A DNA stretch of 64,000 nucleotides, taken from NCBI RefSeq assembly GCF_014058685.1, contig NZ_CP059055.1, forward strand, positions 1,674,001 through 1,738,000, given 5' to 3'. The translations under genes were made by a program, and so were the position numbers. How positions within the stretch are numbered: the first letter of the stretch is position 1; each line of letters starts with the position of its first letter. This DNA is from Lactobacillus johnsonii (lineage in GTDB: Bacteria > Bacillota > Bacilli > Lactobacillales > Lactobacillaceae). Shown one piece after another: positions 1 through 8,147 of the stretch. The notes under the pieces are model-generated. The model was not told where the DNA came from. It ran no database searches and saw nothing but the letters and a program-made list of their open reading frames with translations.

Positions 1-1829
1 ATGATGTAACTTATGGCAAGTTTGATACAGATAATACAACGGATCAATATTTTATTGCTCACTTTACTCATAAGATCAGTCCAGCTAATGAAAATAAATC
101 TATTTCGGAAAAAGCAATTCTATATGCAGAAAATGGCCCACGAAAAGATAATATTTTTAAGACCTTGAATTTAGGAAATATTAACTTTATTAGAACTGGT
201 CAAAAAGACTTAGTTAATCAGCAAATTACGTGGGATGCTTGGAATGTTGAAAATAAAGCACAAAATATTTCCATTCCTGAAATAATTTTCAATGTTTATA
301 AGCTCAATTCACAAAATATTTCACAGCCTTCTTCAACACTTAAAAAGTTTGAACTTAATGGTCATGAAATTTCACCTATCGAATTCGATAAAAAACAAGA
401 TCAAGCTTTAATTATTACTCTTCCAAATAACTTTGAATTCTTAATAAAGGTACCTTATGTTCTTACCGAAAATATAACTGTAATTTATAAGGATGATACA
501 ACTAATGAAATTTTAGAGCGCCAAGTGTTATCCGGCCAACCTGATACTAGTTCTCAATATTCTACTAAGAATACAATAACTAAGTATCTGGCTAAGAACT
601 ATTTACTAGTATCCGATCCAACTAACCAACAAACACTTTCATTCGATAACACAGAAGATCCAGACGATCAAACTTACGTGGTTCATTTTAAACATCAATT
701 TGAAGAAATAAATAATTCGAAAAGTATTAAGGAAACAATTAACTATATTTATGATAATGGTACAGAAGCAGCCCCTAGCTACACTAATTCGATTCAATTT
801 GTTCAATCTGGAGAAGTAGATTTAGTAACTAACATTAGAAAAATAAAAGATTGGACACCAAGTATAAGTAGTTTTTCTGCTGTTAAATCACCTATTATTA
901 ATGGTTATACTACCGATCACAAACAAATTGACCAACAATTTATTACTCCAAATAGTAAGGATTTAGTATTTAACGTAGTCTATACTGCTGAGCCGGTGAA
1001 ACCTACTAAGCCGGTTGAACCTACCAAGCCTGTGCAACCTACCAAACCGGTCGAGCCTACCAAGCCTGTTCAACCTACCAAACCGGTCGAGCCTACCAAG
1101 CCTGTGCAACCTACTAAACCCGTTCAACCTACCAAGCCGGTCGAGCCTACCAAGCCTGTTCAACCTACTAAACCCGTTCAACCTACCAAGCCGGTCGAGC
1201 CTACCAAGCCTGTGCAACCTACTAAGCCGGTCGAGCCTACCAAACCCGTTCAACCTACCAAACCGGTTCAACCTACTAAGCCTGTTCAACCTACTAAACC
1301 CGTTGAGCCTACTAAGCCGGTCGAGCCTACCAAACCCGTTCAACCTACTAAACCGGTCGAGCCTACCAAACCCGTTCAACCTACCAAACCGGTTCAACCT
1401 ACTAAGCCTGCTCAACCTACTAAACCCGTTGAGCCTACTAAGCCGGTCGAGCCTACCAAACCCGTTCAACCTACTAAGCCGGTCGAGCCTACCAAACCCG
1501 TTCAACCTACTAAACCGGTCGAGCCTACTAAGCCTGTTCAGCCTACCAAGCCAGTCGAACCTACTAAACCTGTTCAACCTACTAAACTTACTATCTCGAC
1601 TTCACTCCATAAATCATCTGATAAACTTACTCAACTAACTCATCAATCTTATCAGAATTCTAAGGTGAGCCGTCAAAACACTAATAATGTATCAGTTCAA
1701 AAGAAAAAGATTTTACCTCAAACTGGTACAAAAACAACGGATATAGGTATTCTTGGTTTAGCCTTTGCTACTGCAGCCTCTCTACTTGGACTTATTAGCG
1801 ATAAAGTTAACAGAAAAAAGCATAATTAA
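1..1829 (+). CDS. LPXTG-anchored mucus-binding-type surface protein (5' end outside window)
   Basis: The reading frame is open from the first bases of the window (codons begin at base 3), so only the C-terminal part is seen, about 608 residues. The visible start contains Mub/MucBP-like sequence (a YGKFDTDN...YFIAHFTH motif) and a second similar block around 660-700 (VVHFKHQ). These are typical of lactobacillal mucin-binding proteins. They are followed by about 32 hexapeptide units KPV(E/Q)PT, then a Ser/Thr-rich spacer, the sorting motif LPQTG, a hydrophobic helix and the basic tail NRKKHN. Sortase A would cleave the motif and attach the protein to peptidoglycan, with the Pro-rich tract acting as a wall-spanning stalk. 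The mucin-binding role is inferred from the family. A strong terminator follows directly. Confidence 0.88.
   Translation, partial: DVTYGKFDTDNTTDQYFIAHFTHKISPANENKSISEKAILYAENGPRKDNIFKTLNLGNINFIRTGQKDLVNQQITWDAWNVENKAQNISIPEIIFNVYKLNSQNISQPSSTLKKFELNGHEISPIEFDKKQDQALIITLPNNFEFLIKVPYVLTENITVIYKDDTTNEILERQVLSGQPDTSSQYSTKNTITKYLAKNYLLVSDPTNQQTLSFDNTEDPDDQTYVVHFKHQFEEINNSKSIKETINYIYDNGTEAAPSYTNSIQFVQSGEVDLVTNIRKIKDWTPSISSFSAVKSPIINGYTTDHKQIDQQFITPNSKDLVFNVVYTAEPVKPTKPVEPTKPVQPTKPVEPTKPVQPTKPVEPTKPVQPTKPVQPTKPVEPTKPVQPTKPVQPTKPVEPTKPVQPTKPVEPTKPVQPTKPVQPTKPVQPTKPVEPTKPVEPTKPVQPTKPVEPTKPVQPTKPVQPTKPAQPTKPVEPTKPVEPTKPVQPTKPVEPTKPVQPTKPVEPTKPVQPTKPVEPTKPVQPTKLTISTSLHKSSDKLTQLTHQSYQNSKVSRQNTNNVSVQKKKILPQTGTKTTDIGILGLAFATAASLLGLISDKVNRKKHN
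1008..1583 (+). repeat. 18-bp tandem repeat encoding KPV(E/Q)PT, about 32 units
   Basis: In-frame 18-bp units encode Lys-Pro-Val-(Glu or Gln)-Pro-Thr; one unit has Ala for Val. Units differ mainly at synonymous sites and at the Glu/Gln codon, so the array is a mosaic of recently copied variants. Copy number should vary between strains by slippage or recombination. Confidence 0.95.
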
Positions 1830-1836
1830 TTATCTT

Positions 1837-1868
1837 AAAAAACGTTAGATTAATTTCTAACGTTTTTT
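1837..1868 (+). terminator. Rho-independent terminator of the mucus-binding protein gene
   Basis: A 13-bp perfect stem (AAAAAACGTTAGA with its complement) around a short loop, ending in a T run, lies 8 bases after the stop codon. Confidence 0.9.
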
Positions 1869-1951
1869 CTATAGGCATTTTTCTAGCGTTATCATTTCTA
1901 CTTTCGATATAATTTTTAATTAAGTAAGTATTTTTTGAAAGGAGATCAACC

Positions 1952-2326
1952 ATGGTTAAAGAATTCAAAGAATTTATTTCTCGGGGTAACATGATGGATT
2001 TAGCTGTCGGGGTTATTATCGGGGCTGCTTTTACAGCAATTGTAAATTCTTTAGTCAAAGATTTAATTAATCCTCTAATTGGATTATTTATTGGAAAAAT
2101 TGACCTTTCCAACTTAAAATTCACTATTGGTGAAGCTACATTTAAATATGGTAGCTTCTTAAATGCTGTTATTAACTTCTTAATTATTGCTCTAGTTGTC
2201 TTCTTCTTAATTAAATTAGTTAACAAAATTACACCTAAAAAAGAAGTTGAAGAAGATCCTGCACCAACTAACGAAGAAATATATCTTCGCCAAATTCGTG
2301 ACTTATTGCAAGAAAAGAATAAGTAG
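1952..2326 (+). CDS. mscL: Large-conductance mechanosensitive channel MscL
   Basis: This 124-residue protein has the usual MscL length and order. An amphipathic N-terminal helix ([12 protein letters not shown]) is followed by the first pore-lining membrane helix (about residues 15-43, with the Gly/Ala-rich [11 protein letters not shown] stretch), a short external loop, a second membrane helix (about 65-90) and a charged C-terminal helix ending in [10 protein letters not shown]. MscL homopentamers open under high membrane tension and release solutes during hypo-osmotic shock. The ATG has a good site (AAAGGAGATC) and a TATAAT-like -10 lies at 1908-1913. The gene is monocistronic between two terminators. 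Confidence 0.97.
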   Translation: MVKEFKEFISRGNMMDLAVGVIIGAAFTAIVNSLVKDLINPLIGLFIGKIDLSNLKFTIGEATFKYGSFLNAVINFLIIALVVFFLIKLVNKITPKKEVEEDPAPTNEEIYLRQIRDLLQEKNK

Positions 2327-2331
2327 ATCTT

Positions 2332-2366
2332 GTATCCCTTACTCTATAGGGATGCTTTTATTTTTC
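2332..2366 (+). terminator. Terminator after mscL
   Basis: An 8-bp stem GTATCCCT / AGGGATGC with one G-T pair is followed by a T-rich tract, just after the mscL stop. Confidence 0.75.
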
Positions 2367-2414
2367 AAAAATCATTCTATTTTTACACAGTTGTCTTAAT
2401 TTACCAATAAACCA

Positions 2415-2455
2415 AAAATAGCCTATGTGTTTCTATTTAACACATAGACTATTTT
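2415..2455 (-). terminator. Terminator of the first PTS operon
   Basis: A long near-perfect stem (AAAATAG-CTATGTGT with ACACATAG-CTATTTT, one mismatch) lies downstream of the last minus-strand PTS gene, with T runs on both sides. It may also act on the plus strand. Confidence 0.8.
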
Positions 2456-2514
2456 AAATTCATATAAAATAAATGCTTTTTATCTTTCCTAAACAACTAA
2501 ATTCAAGAGTTTGC

Positions 2515-2943
2515 TTAAATACCATCAGACAATTTTTCAGTAGCTGTAGAATGATTAGAAACACCAAATTGCCGTATTCCTTTTTTAGTTGACTCAATCA
2601 AAGCTTGGGCTAATTCCGTAGAATCGTTAAATTTGTCTAATCCAGTTAAACCATTCTCTAATAATGAACCCACATTACAACCACAAATTACAGAAATATC
2701 TTTTTTAGATTTTGTAGATAAAATAGCTGCTTGTTTATACGGAGTTCCTCCTAAAAGATCACAGAAGAAAACAATATGTTCATTTAATTTTATTGCTTCT
2801 TCAAATTTTTTCATCAAACTCTCTTCATTCATATCTTCTGTGAAATCGATATATTTGATATTTTTAATACTTCCAGCAAGTAGTTTTACAGTAGACTCAA
2901 TGCCGCTTGCGAAGTTTCCATGTCCGGTAACAATAATTTGCAT
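2515..2943 (-). CDS. PTS mannose-family EIIA component
   Basis: This 142-residue EIIA of the mannose/fructose/sorbose family accepts phosphate from HPr on the N-terminal histidine (His8 in IIVTGHGNFASG) and passes it to the EIIB of the same operon. The CDLLGGTPYKQA segment (family consensus D-L-x-GGTP) lines the active site. Its ATG starts one base after the EIID stop, and its SD (AGGAG) lies inside the last EIID codons, so the two are translationally coupled. It is the last gene of the operon GntR-B-C-D-A. The sugar cannot be read from the sequence; the AgaC-like EIIC suggests an amino sugar or hexose. Confidence 0.93.
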   Translation of the reverse strand: MQIIVTGHGNFASGIESTVKLLAGSIKNIKYIDFTEDMNEESLMKKFEEAIKLNEHIVFFCDLLGGTPYKQAAILSTKSKKDISVICGCNVGSLLENGLTGLDKFNDSTELAQALIESTKKGIRQFGVSNHSTATEKLSDGI

Positions 2944-2944
2944 T

Positions 2945-3766
2945 TTAAAGCACTCCTAACCATGATAGCAAAATTGCTAATACAAAAGTAATGACAATTA
3001 GAATTACTGGACTAATATTCTTTTTCTTAACTAAATAATATAGTAAAAATGTATATCCTAATGGAAGAATATTAGGGAAAATATTATCAAAGAAAGCTTT
3101 TTGAATAGAAATTGACTTTGTTGCTGTAACTGGTATTTTCCACTTTACGGTAATTTGAACATAAGTAGCAATTAATCCACCAATTACAGTACATCCCAAT
3201 ACACTAGCCGCATGAGAAACAATAGCTGAATCTTTTCTAATTTTAGAAACTGCTTTTGTTCCTGCAGAGTAGCCTAATTGTGCAATAGGCATTCTTAGTA
3301 AAAACATACCAACATATACTAAGAAGAATAGTAATGGTCCTAAAATACTTCCTTCTTTAGCAAATGATGCAGTAATACCAGCTACAATTGGTAAAATTGT
3401 AAACCAAGTAATCGCATCTCCAATACCAGCTAATGGGCCGAATAATGCGACTCTTAATCCGTCAATAGTTGATCTACTTTCACCATTTTCTTCAAGAGAC
3501 ATTTCCAATCCCATTAACAATGGAGCAGCATAGTTATTAGTATTCATGAACTCAAGGTTACCTTTCATAGCAGCACTTAAGCCCTTTTTATCTTTTCCAT
3601 AAATTTTCTTTAAAGCTGGGAGAATAGCTAGTGTCCACCCACCAGCCTGCATTAACTGATAATTCATCTGAGATTGGTTAAAAATTGACATTAAACCAAT
3701 TTTTCTAACATCATGCTTCGTTAGCTTTCCTCTCTTAGATGGTTGCGAAATATTAGATTCCATCAT
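2945..3766 (-). CDS. PTS mannose-family EIID membrane component
   Basis: This EIID subunit combines with EIIC to form the sugar channel of a mannose-family PTS. It has the family hallmarks MSIFNQSQMNYQLMQAGGW near the N-terminus, LGMEMSLEEN-like glycan region, and the GPLAGIGDAITW motif, followed by C-terminal membrane helices. I chose the ATG at 3766 because GGAGG sits six bases upstream; an extension to 3799 would read through the SD and most of the EIIC tail. The gene overlaps the EIIC end by 14 bases, a typical arrangement for coupled C and D subunits. About 273 residues, normal length. Confidence 0.93.
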   Translation of the reverse strand: MMESNISQPSKRGKLTKHDVRKIGLMSIFNQSQMNYQLMQAGGWTLAILPALKKIYGKDKKGLSAAMKGNLEFMNTNNYAAPLLMGLEMSLEENGESRSTIDGLRVALFGPLAGIGDAITWFTILPIVAGITASFAKEGSILGPLLFFLVYVGMFLLRMPIAQLGYSAGTKAVSKIRKDSAIVSHAASVLGCTVIGGLIATYVQITVKWKIPVTATKSISIQKAFFDNIFPNILPLGYTFLLYYLVKKKNISPVILIVITFVLAILLSWLGVL

Positions 3767-4562
3767 TATCGCCTCCACTATTATTTGAATTTTGCTCAAT
3801 TTCTCTTAATTTTTCATTAGTATCACGATCTTTTTTAGCTCTTGCAAATTCAATCATTGCTAATGCAACCCCGATTACAGCGACGGGCATTAAATTACCA
3901 AATTTAATGAAACAAGCTGCTGTAAATCCAAGTAACAAATAAGGAACATATTTGTTCTTTAGCATATTCTTTAGAAGCATAGCAAAACCAACAGCTGGTA
4001 AAATACCACCAGCAATTTCAAATCCATGACTTAACCAACCAGGCATCGCATTTACTAAATTGCTCATTGGTGCTTGAGCTGCATATACACATAAGAACGT
4101 AAAAATACCATATGTAAGAGCAACAATAAATGTTGGAGCTAGTACAATCCAAGTAAATTTTTTAGTTTCTGCTTTTCCCGCGTATTCAATTGTTTTTCTA
4201 GTTAACAATGAAAATGCTGAGTAATAGAACAAAACAATATACTGCATCAAAATTGAAAATGGAAGTGATAATCCAATTGCAGTAGCTGGATTATGTCCTG
4301 TAGTGTACGCTAAAACAACAGTCATAATTCCAGCCATAATTGGGTTAGGTGGCTGCGTCCCACCAACAGGAGTTAGTCCTGCAAACGCTAATTCAGTCAA
4401 TCCACCAGCAATAATTCCTAACTTTAAGTCTCCAAGTAATAATCCAGTTATGGTACAAACAATCATTGGTCGGAAAATATAGAAACCTTCTAGCCAAAAA
4501 TCCGCACCCGCGATAATTGCAAAGAGAGAAATAATTAAACCTTGACCTAAACTAACAGTCAT
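3753..4562 (-). CDS. PTS mannose-family EIIC membrane component
   Basis: This 269-residue polytopic membrane protein belongs to the EIIC-sorbose/mannose group. It has the conserved GGLTELAFAGLTPVGGTQPPNP segment split across a membrane-embedded loop and several hydrophobic helices. It resembles AgaC/AgaW-type subunits more than ManY, which hints at N-acetylgalactosamine, a related amino sugar or another hexose; that is inference. It is preceded by GAGAGG before the ATG, lies 20 bases after EIIB and overlaps EIID. The hydrophilic C-terminus is Asn/Gly-rich (NNSGGDND). Confidence 0.93.
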   Translation of the reverse strand: MTVSLGQGLIISLFAIIAGADFWLEGFYIFRPMIVCTITGLLLGDLKLGIIAGGLTELAFAGLTPVGGTQPPNPIMAGIMTVVLAYTTGHNPATAIGLSLPFSILMQYIVLFYYSAFSLLTRKTIEYAGKAETKKFTWIVLAPTFIVALTYGIFTFLCVYAAQAPMSNLVNAMPGWLSHGFEIAGGILPAVGFAMLLKNMLKNKYVPYLLLGFTAACFIKFGNLMPVAVIGVALAMIEFARAKKDRDTNEKLREIEQNSNNSGGDNDGI

Positions 4563-4582
4563 AATGATTACCTCTCACCAAT

Positions 4583-5062
4583 TTAAAACTTACTCAAAAC
4601 ATCCTTTTTATCTTCTGGAACATCTTGAATATAGCATTCAACACCTGCATCAATTAACTCATTAAATGCATTTTTATCTTCTTCATTAACAAACACTTTC
4701 TTGGAAATTTGTTCTTTTCCCTCTGAAAAATGCATATTACCTACATTTACTGACTTTATTGGTACTCCACCTTTAACTAGCTTTAATACATCTTCCGGGG
4801 TTTTAACAACTAGAAAAATATGTTGACGAGGACTAGCTTTAGAAATTGTAGAAATTGTTTTATCTAAAGTCCAAAATCTAATACCTACCCCAGAAGTTTC
4901 AGCAGTCGCAGTCATTAATTCTTGCTGAAGTGGATCATTTGCAGCTGCATCATTAGCAACCAACAATAAATTAGCTCCAATAGCTGAAGTCCATACAACT
5001 CCAACTTGACCATGAACTAAACGATTATCAATTCTTGTTAAAACAATGTCTGGTGTTGACAT
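4583..5062 (-). CDS. PTS mannose-family EIIB component
   Basis: This 159-residue cytoplasmic EIIB has the family signature RIDNRLVHGQV, with the phospho-accepting histidine at residue 17, and the later conserved block VNVGNMHF. It receives phosphate from EIIA (2515-2943) and gives it to the sugar bound by EIIC/EIID. A strong SD (AGGAGG) precedes the ATG. It lies 11 bases after the GntR-type regulator stop, so regulator and transporter share one transcript. Separate A and B proteins contrast with the fused EIIAB of the second mannose-family operon at 14025-14945. Confidence 0.93.
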   Translation of the reverse strand: MSTPDIVLTRIDNRLVHGQVGVVWTSAIGANLLLVANDAAANDPLQQELMTATAETSGVGIRFWTLDKTISTISKASPRQHIFLVVKTPEDVLKLVKGGVPIKSVNVGNMHFSEGKEQISKKVFVNEEDKNAFNELIDAGVECYIQDVPEDKKDVLSKF

Positions 5063-5073
5063 AATATTTCCTC

Positions 5074-5802
5074 CTAAAACGGTTGAACGTCAACCTCTAA
5101 ATACATTGGTAAGAAGCCTACAACATGATCTTGTTCAAAAAATACTAGTCGATCTTTATCATATCCCTCAATATTTATTATTTCTTCTGCATCATGAATT
5201 TCTGCATCAAGATACTTATGATCATTTTTATCCACTAAAGCCGCTTGAGCTTTTGATTTAAAAACTCCATTTACAAAATTATATTTTCCATTAAGTAAAG
5301 GAATGATCTCCTCATGCTCTAATTCATCAAGTTTTATTTCTGGAAAACGATCAAAGGCAATAAAAATATGCCTATACATTATCTTTTGACCATCTCCAGA
5401 ATAAATTTTTTTAATCTCGTATAAATAGTCAACAGGTGCTAGACCCATTTTTTCTTTAATTTCTAGGTAGCGTTCATCAGCAATGATATTGAATTCTAAA
5501 ATTTGACTAGAAGGTTTTGCTCCCATTTCCCGAATTTTCTCTTCAATACGAAAATATCTATAATATTTATTTCTTTTGCTGCGTCCAAGGACAAATGAGC
5601 CCTGGCCTTGCTTTTTATAAATAAAGTTTCTATTTTGAAGTTCTTCTAAAGCTTTTCGGACAGTAATTCGACTAATATTAAATTGATTTCCAAGCTCTTG
5701 CTCAGAAGGTAACTTATCATTCTCCTTCAAAGCGCCTATTTCAATTTTATGGATTAAAACCTGCATCATTTTTTGATAAAGTGGTACCGTATTTGTCTCC
5801 AT
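5074..5802 (-). CDS. GntR-family (HutC/UTRA) transcriptional regulator
   Basis: This 242-residue regulator has an N-terminal winged helix (about residues 5-72, with LPSEQELGNQFNISRITVRKAL as the helix-turn-helix split by the usual turn) and a C-terminal UTRA domain for binding a small effector, commonly a phosphorylated sugar in HutC-type proteins. It is the first gene of the operon and lies immediately downstream of a large palindrome placed between the -10 and the start codon, so autorepression with PTS co-repression is the simple model. The SD GGAGGG is 14 bases from the ATG, longer than usual, but no better start is present. Ligand unknown. Confidence 0.9.
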   Translation of the reverse strand: METNTVPLYQKMMQVLIHKIEIGALKENDKLPSEQELGNQFNISRITVRKALEELQNRNFIYKKQGQGSFVLGRSKRNKYYRYFRIEEKIREMGAKPSSQILEFNIIADERYLEIKEKMGLAPVDYLYEIKKIYSGDGQKIMYRHIFIAFDRFPEIKLDELEHEEIIPLLNGKYNFVNGVFKSKAQAALVDKNDHKYLDAEIHDAEEIINIEGYDKDRLVFFEQDHVVGFLPMYLEVDVQPF

Positions 5803-5823
5803 AAAGTTAATTCACGCCCTCCA

Positions 5824-5890
5824 ACTTGTTATGCTGTTATAACAACAACACAAGTATATACCCTAAAAGGCAACTTTGTAAACGGTATCA
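5824..5890 (-). promoter_or_regulatory. Promoter, operator palindrome and cre-like site of the GntR-PTS operon
   Basis: On the minus strand, -35 TTTACA (5877-5882) and -10 TATACT (5853-5858, 18-base spacer; TATATA gives 16) precede the operon. Two palindromes share one centre at 5839.5: the inner TGTTATAACA (5835-5844) and outer arms ACTTGT / ACAAGT (5824-5829 and 5850-5855). The sequence TGTAAACGGTATCA (5877-5890) matches the CcpA cre consensus at 13 of 14 positions and overlaps the -35. This suggests local GntR repression plus carbon catabolite repression. Confidence 0.65.
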
Positions 5891-5937
5891 TATTATAAAA
5901 ATTATTATTTTTAAAACTAAGATGGATATTAAGTAAT

Positions 5938-5981
5938 AAAAAGCCGCTAAATCAAGGTTTTCTACCAAGATTTAACGGTAT
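5938..5981 (-). terminator. Terminator of the PAS-domain gene
   Basis: A 14-base arm CCGTTAAATCTTGG and a matching arm with two mismatches form a stem downstream of the minus-strand gene, followed by a T run on that strand. Confidence 0.8.
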
Positions 5982-6004
5982 TTTTATTTTCAACTTCTAT
6001 TCAA

Positions 6005-6739
6005 TTAATACTCTGAAGCACCGGAACTTGTATCAGTTTCCTCTTGCTTCTTTTCCACATGTTCTTCATGCTTAGATGCACCAGTTGCAGTATCAACTTC
6101 ATCCCTCTTATAAGTTGCACCCGTTGTAGCATCCGGATCATCTACTAGCTTTTGACCAGTAGTTTCACAGAAGTACTTCACAAATGGATAAATATCTTGT
6201 ACCCATTCATAAGTTCCCACGTAATTTCCTTCATCATCTTCAATTCGCTTGTAGTCATGAAGAATCAACTTATGGCGATTGCCATTAGGTACGGGCATTT
6301 TCACTTCATCATGGCCATCTATCTTGTTTCTTAAAGCATAAATAACTTTCTTGGCTTCAGGAATAACATTACGAATATCTGGATGAACAGCGCCCATTGT
6401 ATCACCAACTTGATCTGGCGTACGTTTAGCGAGCATTTTCTTATTTGGATCAGTTGGTCTGTTATACCACAAGAATTGATTATTATCATCTACATAAGTT
6501 AATTCACCAAATGCACGACGAAGCATCCAGTTAATTTGGTTAACGGTAAGAAGACCTGCATCAAGCTTTACATAATCGTCGCCTTCGGCTGCATGTACTT
6601 TTTTAGCAGCTTTATTTAACCAATCTGGATCATTTTTATCTACACCTTCGACTGTGTAGCGTGATTTACCAGTAGCATCAAAATCCTCTTTAATATAATC
6701 TTCTTCTTTTAAGTCTTGTAACCATTTAGGTTCTGCCAT
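6005..6739 (-). CDS. PAS-domain-containing cytoplasmic protein
   Basis: This 244-residue soluble protein is recognised as a PAS-fold protein of a type common in lactobacilli. The segment LTYVDDNNQFLWYNRP (about residues 78-93), the TPDQVGDTMGAVHP loop and the later HKLILHDYKRIEDDEG block fit the PAS core, which can bind a cofactor or small ligand. No output domain is visible. The acidic, low-complexity tail carries three related motifs (DATTGATY, DTATGASK, DTSSGASE). It has its own promoter (TTGCAA, 17 bases, TATAAT at 6777-6805), a good SD (GAGGTG) and a terminator, so it is monocistronic. Sensory role is inferred; ligand unknown. Confidence 0.75.
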   Translation of the reverse strand: MAEPKWLQDLKEEDYIKEDFDATGKSRYTVEGVDKNDPDWLNKAAKKVHAAEGDDYVKLDAGLLTVNQINWMLRRAFGELTYVDDNNQFLWYNRPTDPNKKMLAKRTPDQVGDTMGAVHPDIRNVIPEAKKVIYALRNKIDGHDEVKMPVPNGNRHKLILHDYKRIEDDEGNYVGTYEWVQDIYPFVKYFCETTGQKLVDDPDATTGATYKRDEVDTATGASKHEEHVEKKQEETDTSSGASEY

Positions 6740-6776
6740 TTTATTTCACCTCATAAATCTACGTCTCTTCAACCTG

Positions 6777-6805
6777 ATTATACCCACTAACGAAAGGGCT
6801 TGCAA
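6777..6805 (-). promoter_or_regulatory. Sigma-A promoter of the PAS-domain gene
   Basis: On the minus strand, TTGCAA (6800-6805) and a perfect TATAAT (6777-6782) are separated by 17 bases, about 38 bases upstream of the gene start. The IS insertion 80 bases further upstream left it intact. Confidence 0.75.
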
Positions 6806-6885
6806 TGATTATATGCAGTATTTTATATATAAAGTTGGCATAATATATATTTATGGAATATAAATTATTCGCTGATTGTAAAATT

Positions 6886-8042
6886 AAATTGAACACTTGA
6901 TAAAAAATAAAAAGTCCATTCGGACCTGTTTGATAGAATGTTAATAACCACAAAAACTTTCTATTGGAGGTCAAAATGGACTCTTTACATTCTACCATGA
7001 ACCAGCACGTTAAAGGCAAGCATTTATCATTTGAAGAGCGAGTTATTATTCAATTGCGTTTGAAAGATGGCTATTCTTTGCGTGCAATTGCCCGTGAACT
7101 TAACTGTTCTCCTTCTACTATCAGCTATGAGGTTAAGCGTGGCACTGTAAAACTGTATCATGGTAAAGTCAAAAAATATAAGGCTACTCAAGGGCATGAT
7201 GCATATAAAGCTCATCGTAAAAATTGTGGGCGCAAATCAGACTTTCTCAGGAAAGCTCAATTCATGCGCTATGTCCACAAGCATTTTTTTAAAGATGGCT
7301 GGTCGCTTGATGTGTGCAGTAATCGTGCTACTGCTGTTGGCGAATTCGCTAGCAGCGATGTTGTCTGCACCAAAACTCTTTATAATTACGTTGATCAAGG
7401 CTTATTAGGAATTTATAATTACGACTTGCCAGAGAAGCTTAAACGCAATACTAAGCTTCATCGTATTCGCAAAAATAAGAAAAAACTTGGCAGAAGCATT
7501 GAAGAACGTCCTAAAGAGATCAATAAACGTAATGAATTCGGTCATTGGGAATGCGATTTAGTTCTCGGACATAAGAGCAAAGATGATGAGGTACTGCTAA
7601 CCTTATCTGAGCGTATGAGTCGTGAGTTTTTAATTCTTCGTATTCCTGACAAGACTTCTGTCAGTGTCATGCAGGCCTTTAAAGAACTCCAAAGGCAATA
7701 CAGCGAACATTGGAATGATATTTTTAAAACCATTACCACTGATAATGGCTCAGAGTTTGCAGATCTTTCCAACCTAGAAAAAGTATCCAATACACTGGTT
7801 TACTATGCCCATCCTTACACTTCTTGTGATAAGGGAACAGTTGAAAGACACAATGGTCTTATTCGCAGATTCATTCCTAAGGGAGAAGCAATAGCTAACT
7901 ATTCTTTACAAGACATCATTAATATTGAAACCTGGTGCAATTCTTTGCCAAGAAAGATACTGGCCTATCATACACCAGATGAAATCTTTGAAAGAGAATT
8001 AGATCTAATCTATCAAGCAGCTTAACTAAAAGTGTTCAATTT
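6886..8042. mobile_element. IS30-family insertion sequence
   Basis: The element is about 1.16 kb, with perfect 13-bp terminal inverted repeats AAATTGAACACTT (6886-6898) and its complement (8030-8042) around one intact transposase gene. Ends may be off by one to three bases because IS30 elements duplicate only 2-3 bp. Flanking bases 6867-6885 and 8043-8061 are imperfect inverted repeats of each other (14 of 19), so it sits in the middle of a former palindrome. Confidence 0.9.
6976..8025 (+). CDS. IS30-family transposase
   Basis: This 349-residue transposase has an N-terminal helix-turn-helix (LSFEERVIIQLRLKDGYSLR, then AIARELNCSPSTISYEVKRG) for terminal-repeat binding and a C-terminal DDE catalytic domain. 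The catalytic region shows GHWECDLVLG (first Asp), TTDNGSEF (second Asp) and GTVERHNGLIRRFIPKG (Glu), which are IS30 hallmarks. The ATG at 6976 follows TTGGAGG by five bases; a TTG at 6964 would lie in the SD itself. The gene is full length with no frameshift, so the element is probably active or recently active. Confidence 0.95.
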   Translation: MDSLHSTMNQHVKGKHLSFEERVIIQLRLKDGYSLRAIARELNCSPSTISYEVKRGTVKLYHGKVKKYKATQGHDAYKAHRKNCGRKSDFLRKAQFMRYVHKHFFKDGWSLDVCSNRATAVGEFASSDVVCTKTLYNYVDQGLLGIYNYDLPEKLKRNTKLHRIRKNKKKLGRSIEERPKEINKRNEFGHWECDLVLGHKSKDDEVLLTLSERMSREFLILRIPDKTSVSVMQAFKELQRQYSEHWNDIFKTITTDNGSEFADLSNLEKVSNTLVYYAHPYTSCDKGTVERHNGLIRRFIPKGEAIANYSLQDIINIETWCNSLPRKILAYHTPDEIFERELDLIYQAA

Positions 8043-8085
8043 ATTATTGCAATTTGCGAATATAAATTATTTTTAAAATTAGATG

Positions 8086-8114
8086 TTGACTAAAAGTAAG
8101 TTATACGATAATAT
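8086..8114 (+). promoter_or_regulatory. Promoter of the tcyP leader transcript
   Basis: TTGACT (8086-8091) and TAATAT (8109-8114) are separated by 17 bases and lie about 35 bases before the leader ORF and 44 bases from the right end of the IS element. Confidence 0.7.
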
Positions 8115-8147
8115 AACTTGTGAAAAGTAAGAAAGGAGCTAATGATT

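Noticed and set aside
963-1638. Long open frames on both strands over the hexapeptide repeat
   Set aside because: They lie wholly on the 18-bp repeat, consist of simple Arg/Leu/Ser or Leu/Pro repeats and have no SD; they are shadows of the surface protein gene.
6759-7019. Minus-strand ORF across the left end of the IS element
   Set aside because: It spans the IS boundary, a promoter and the start of the transposase gene, and has no recognisable protein sequence.
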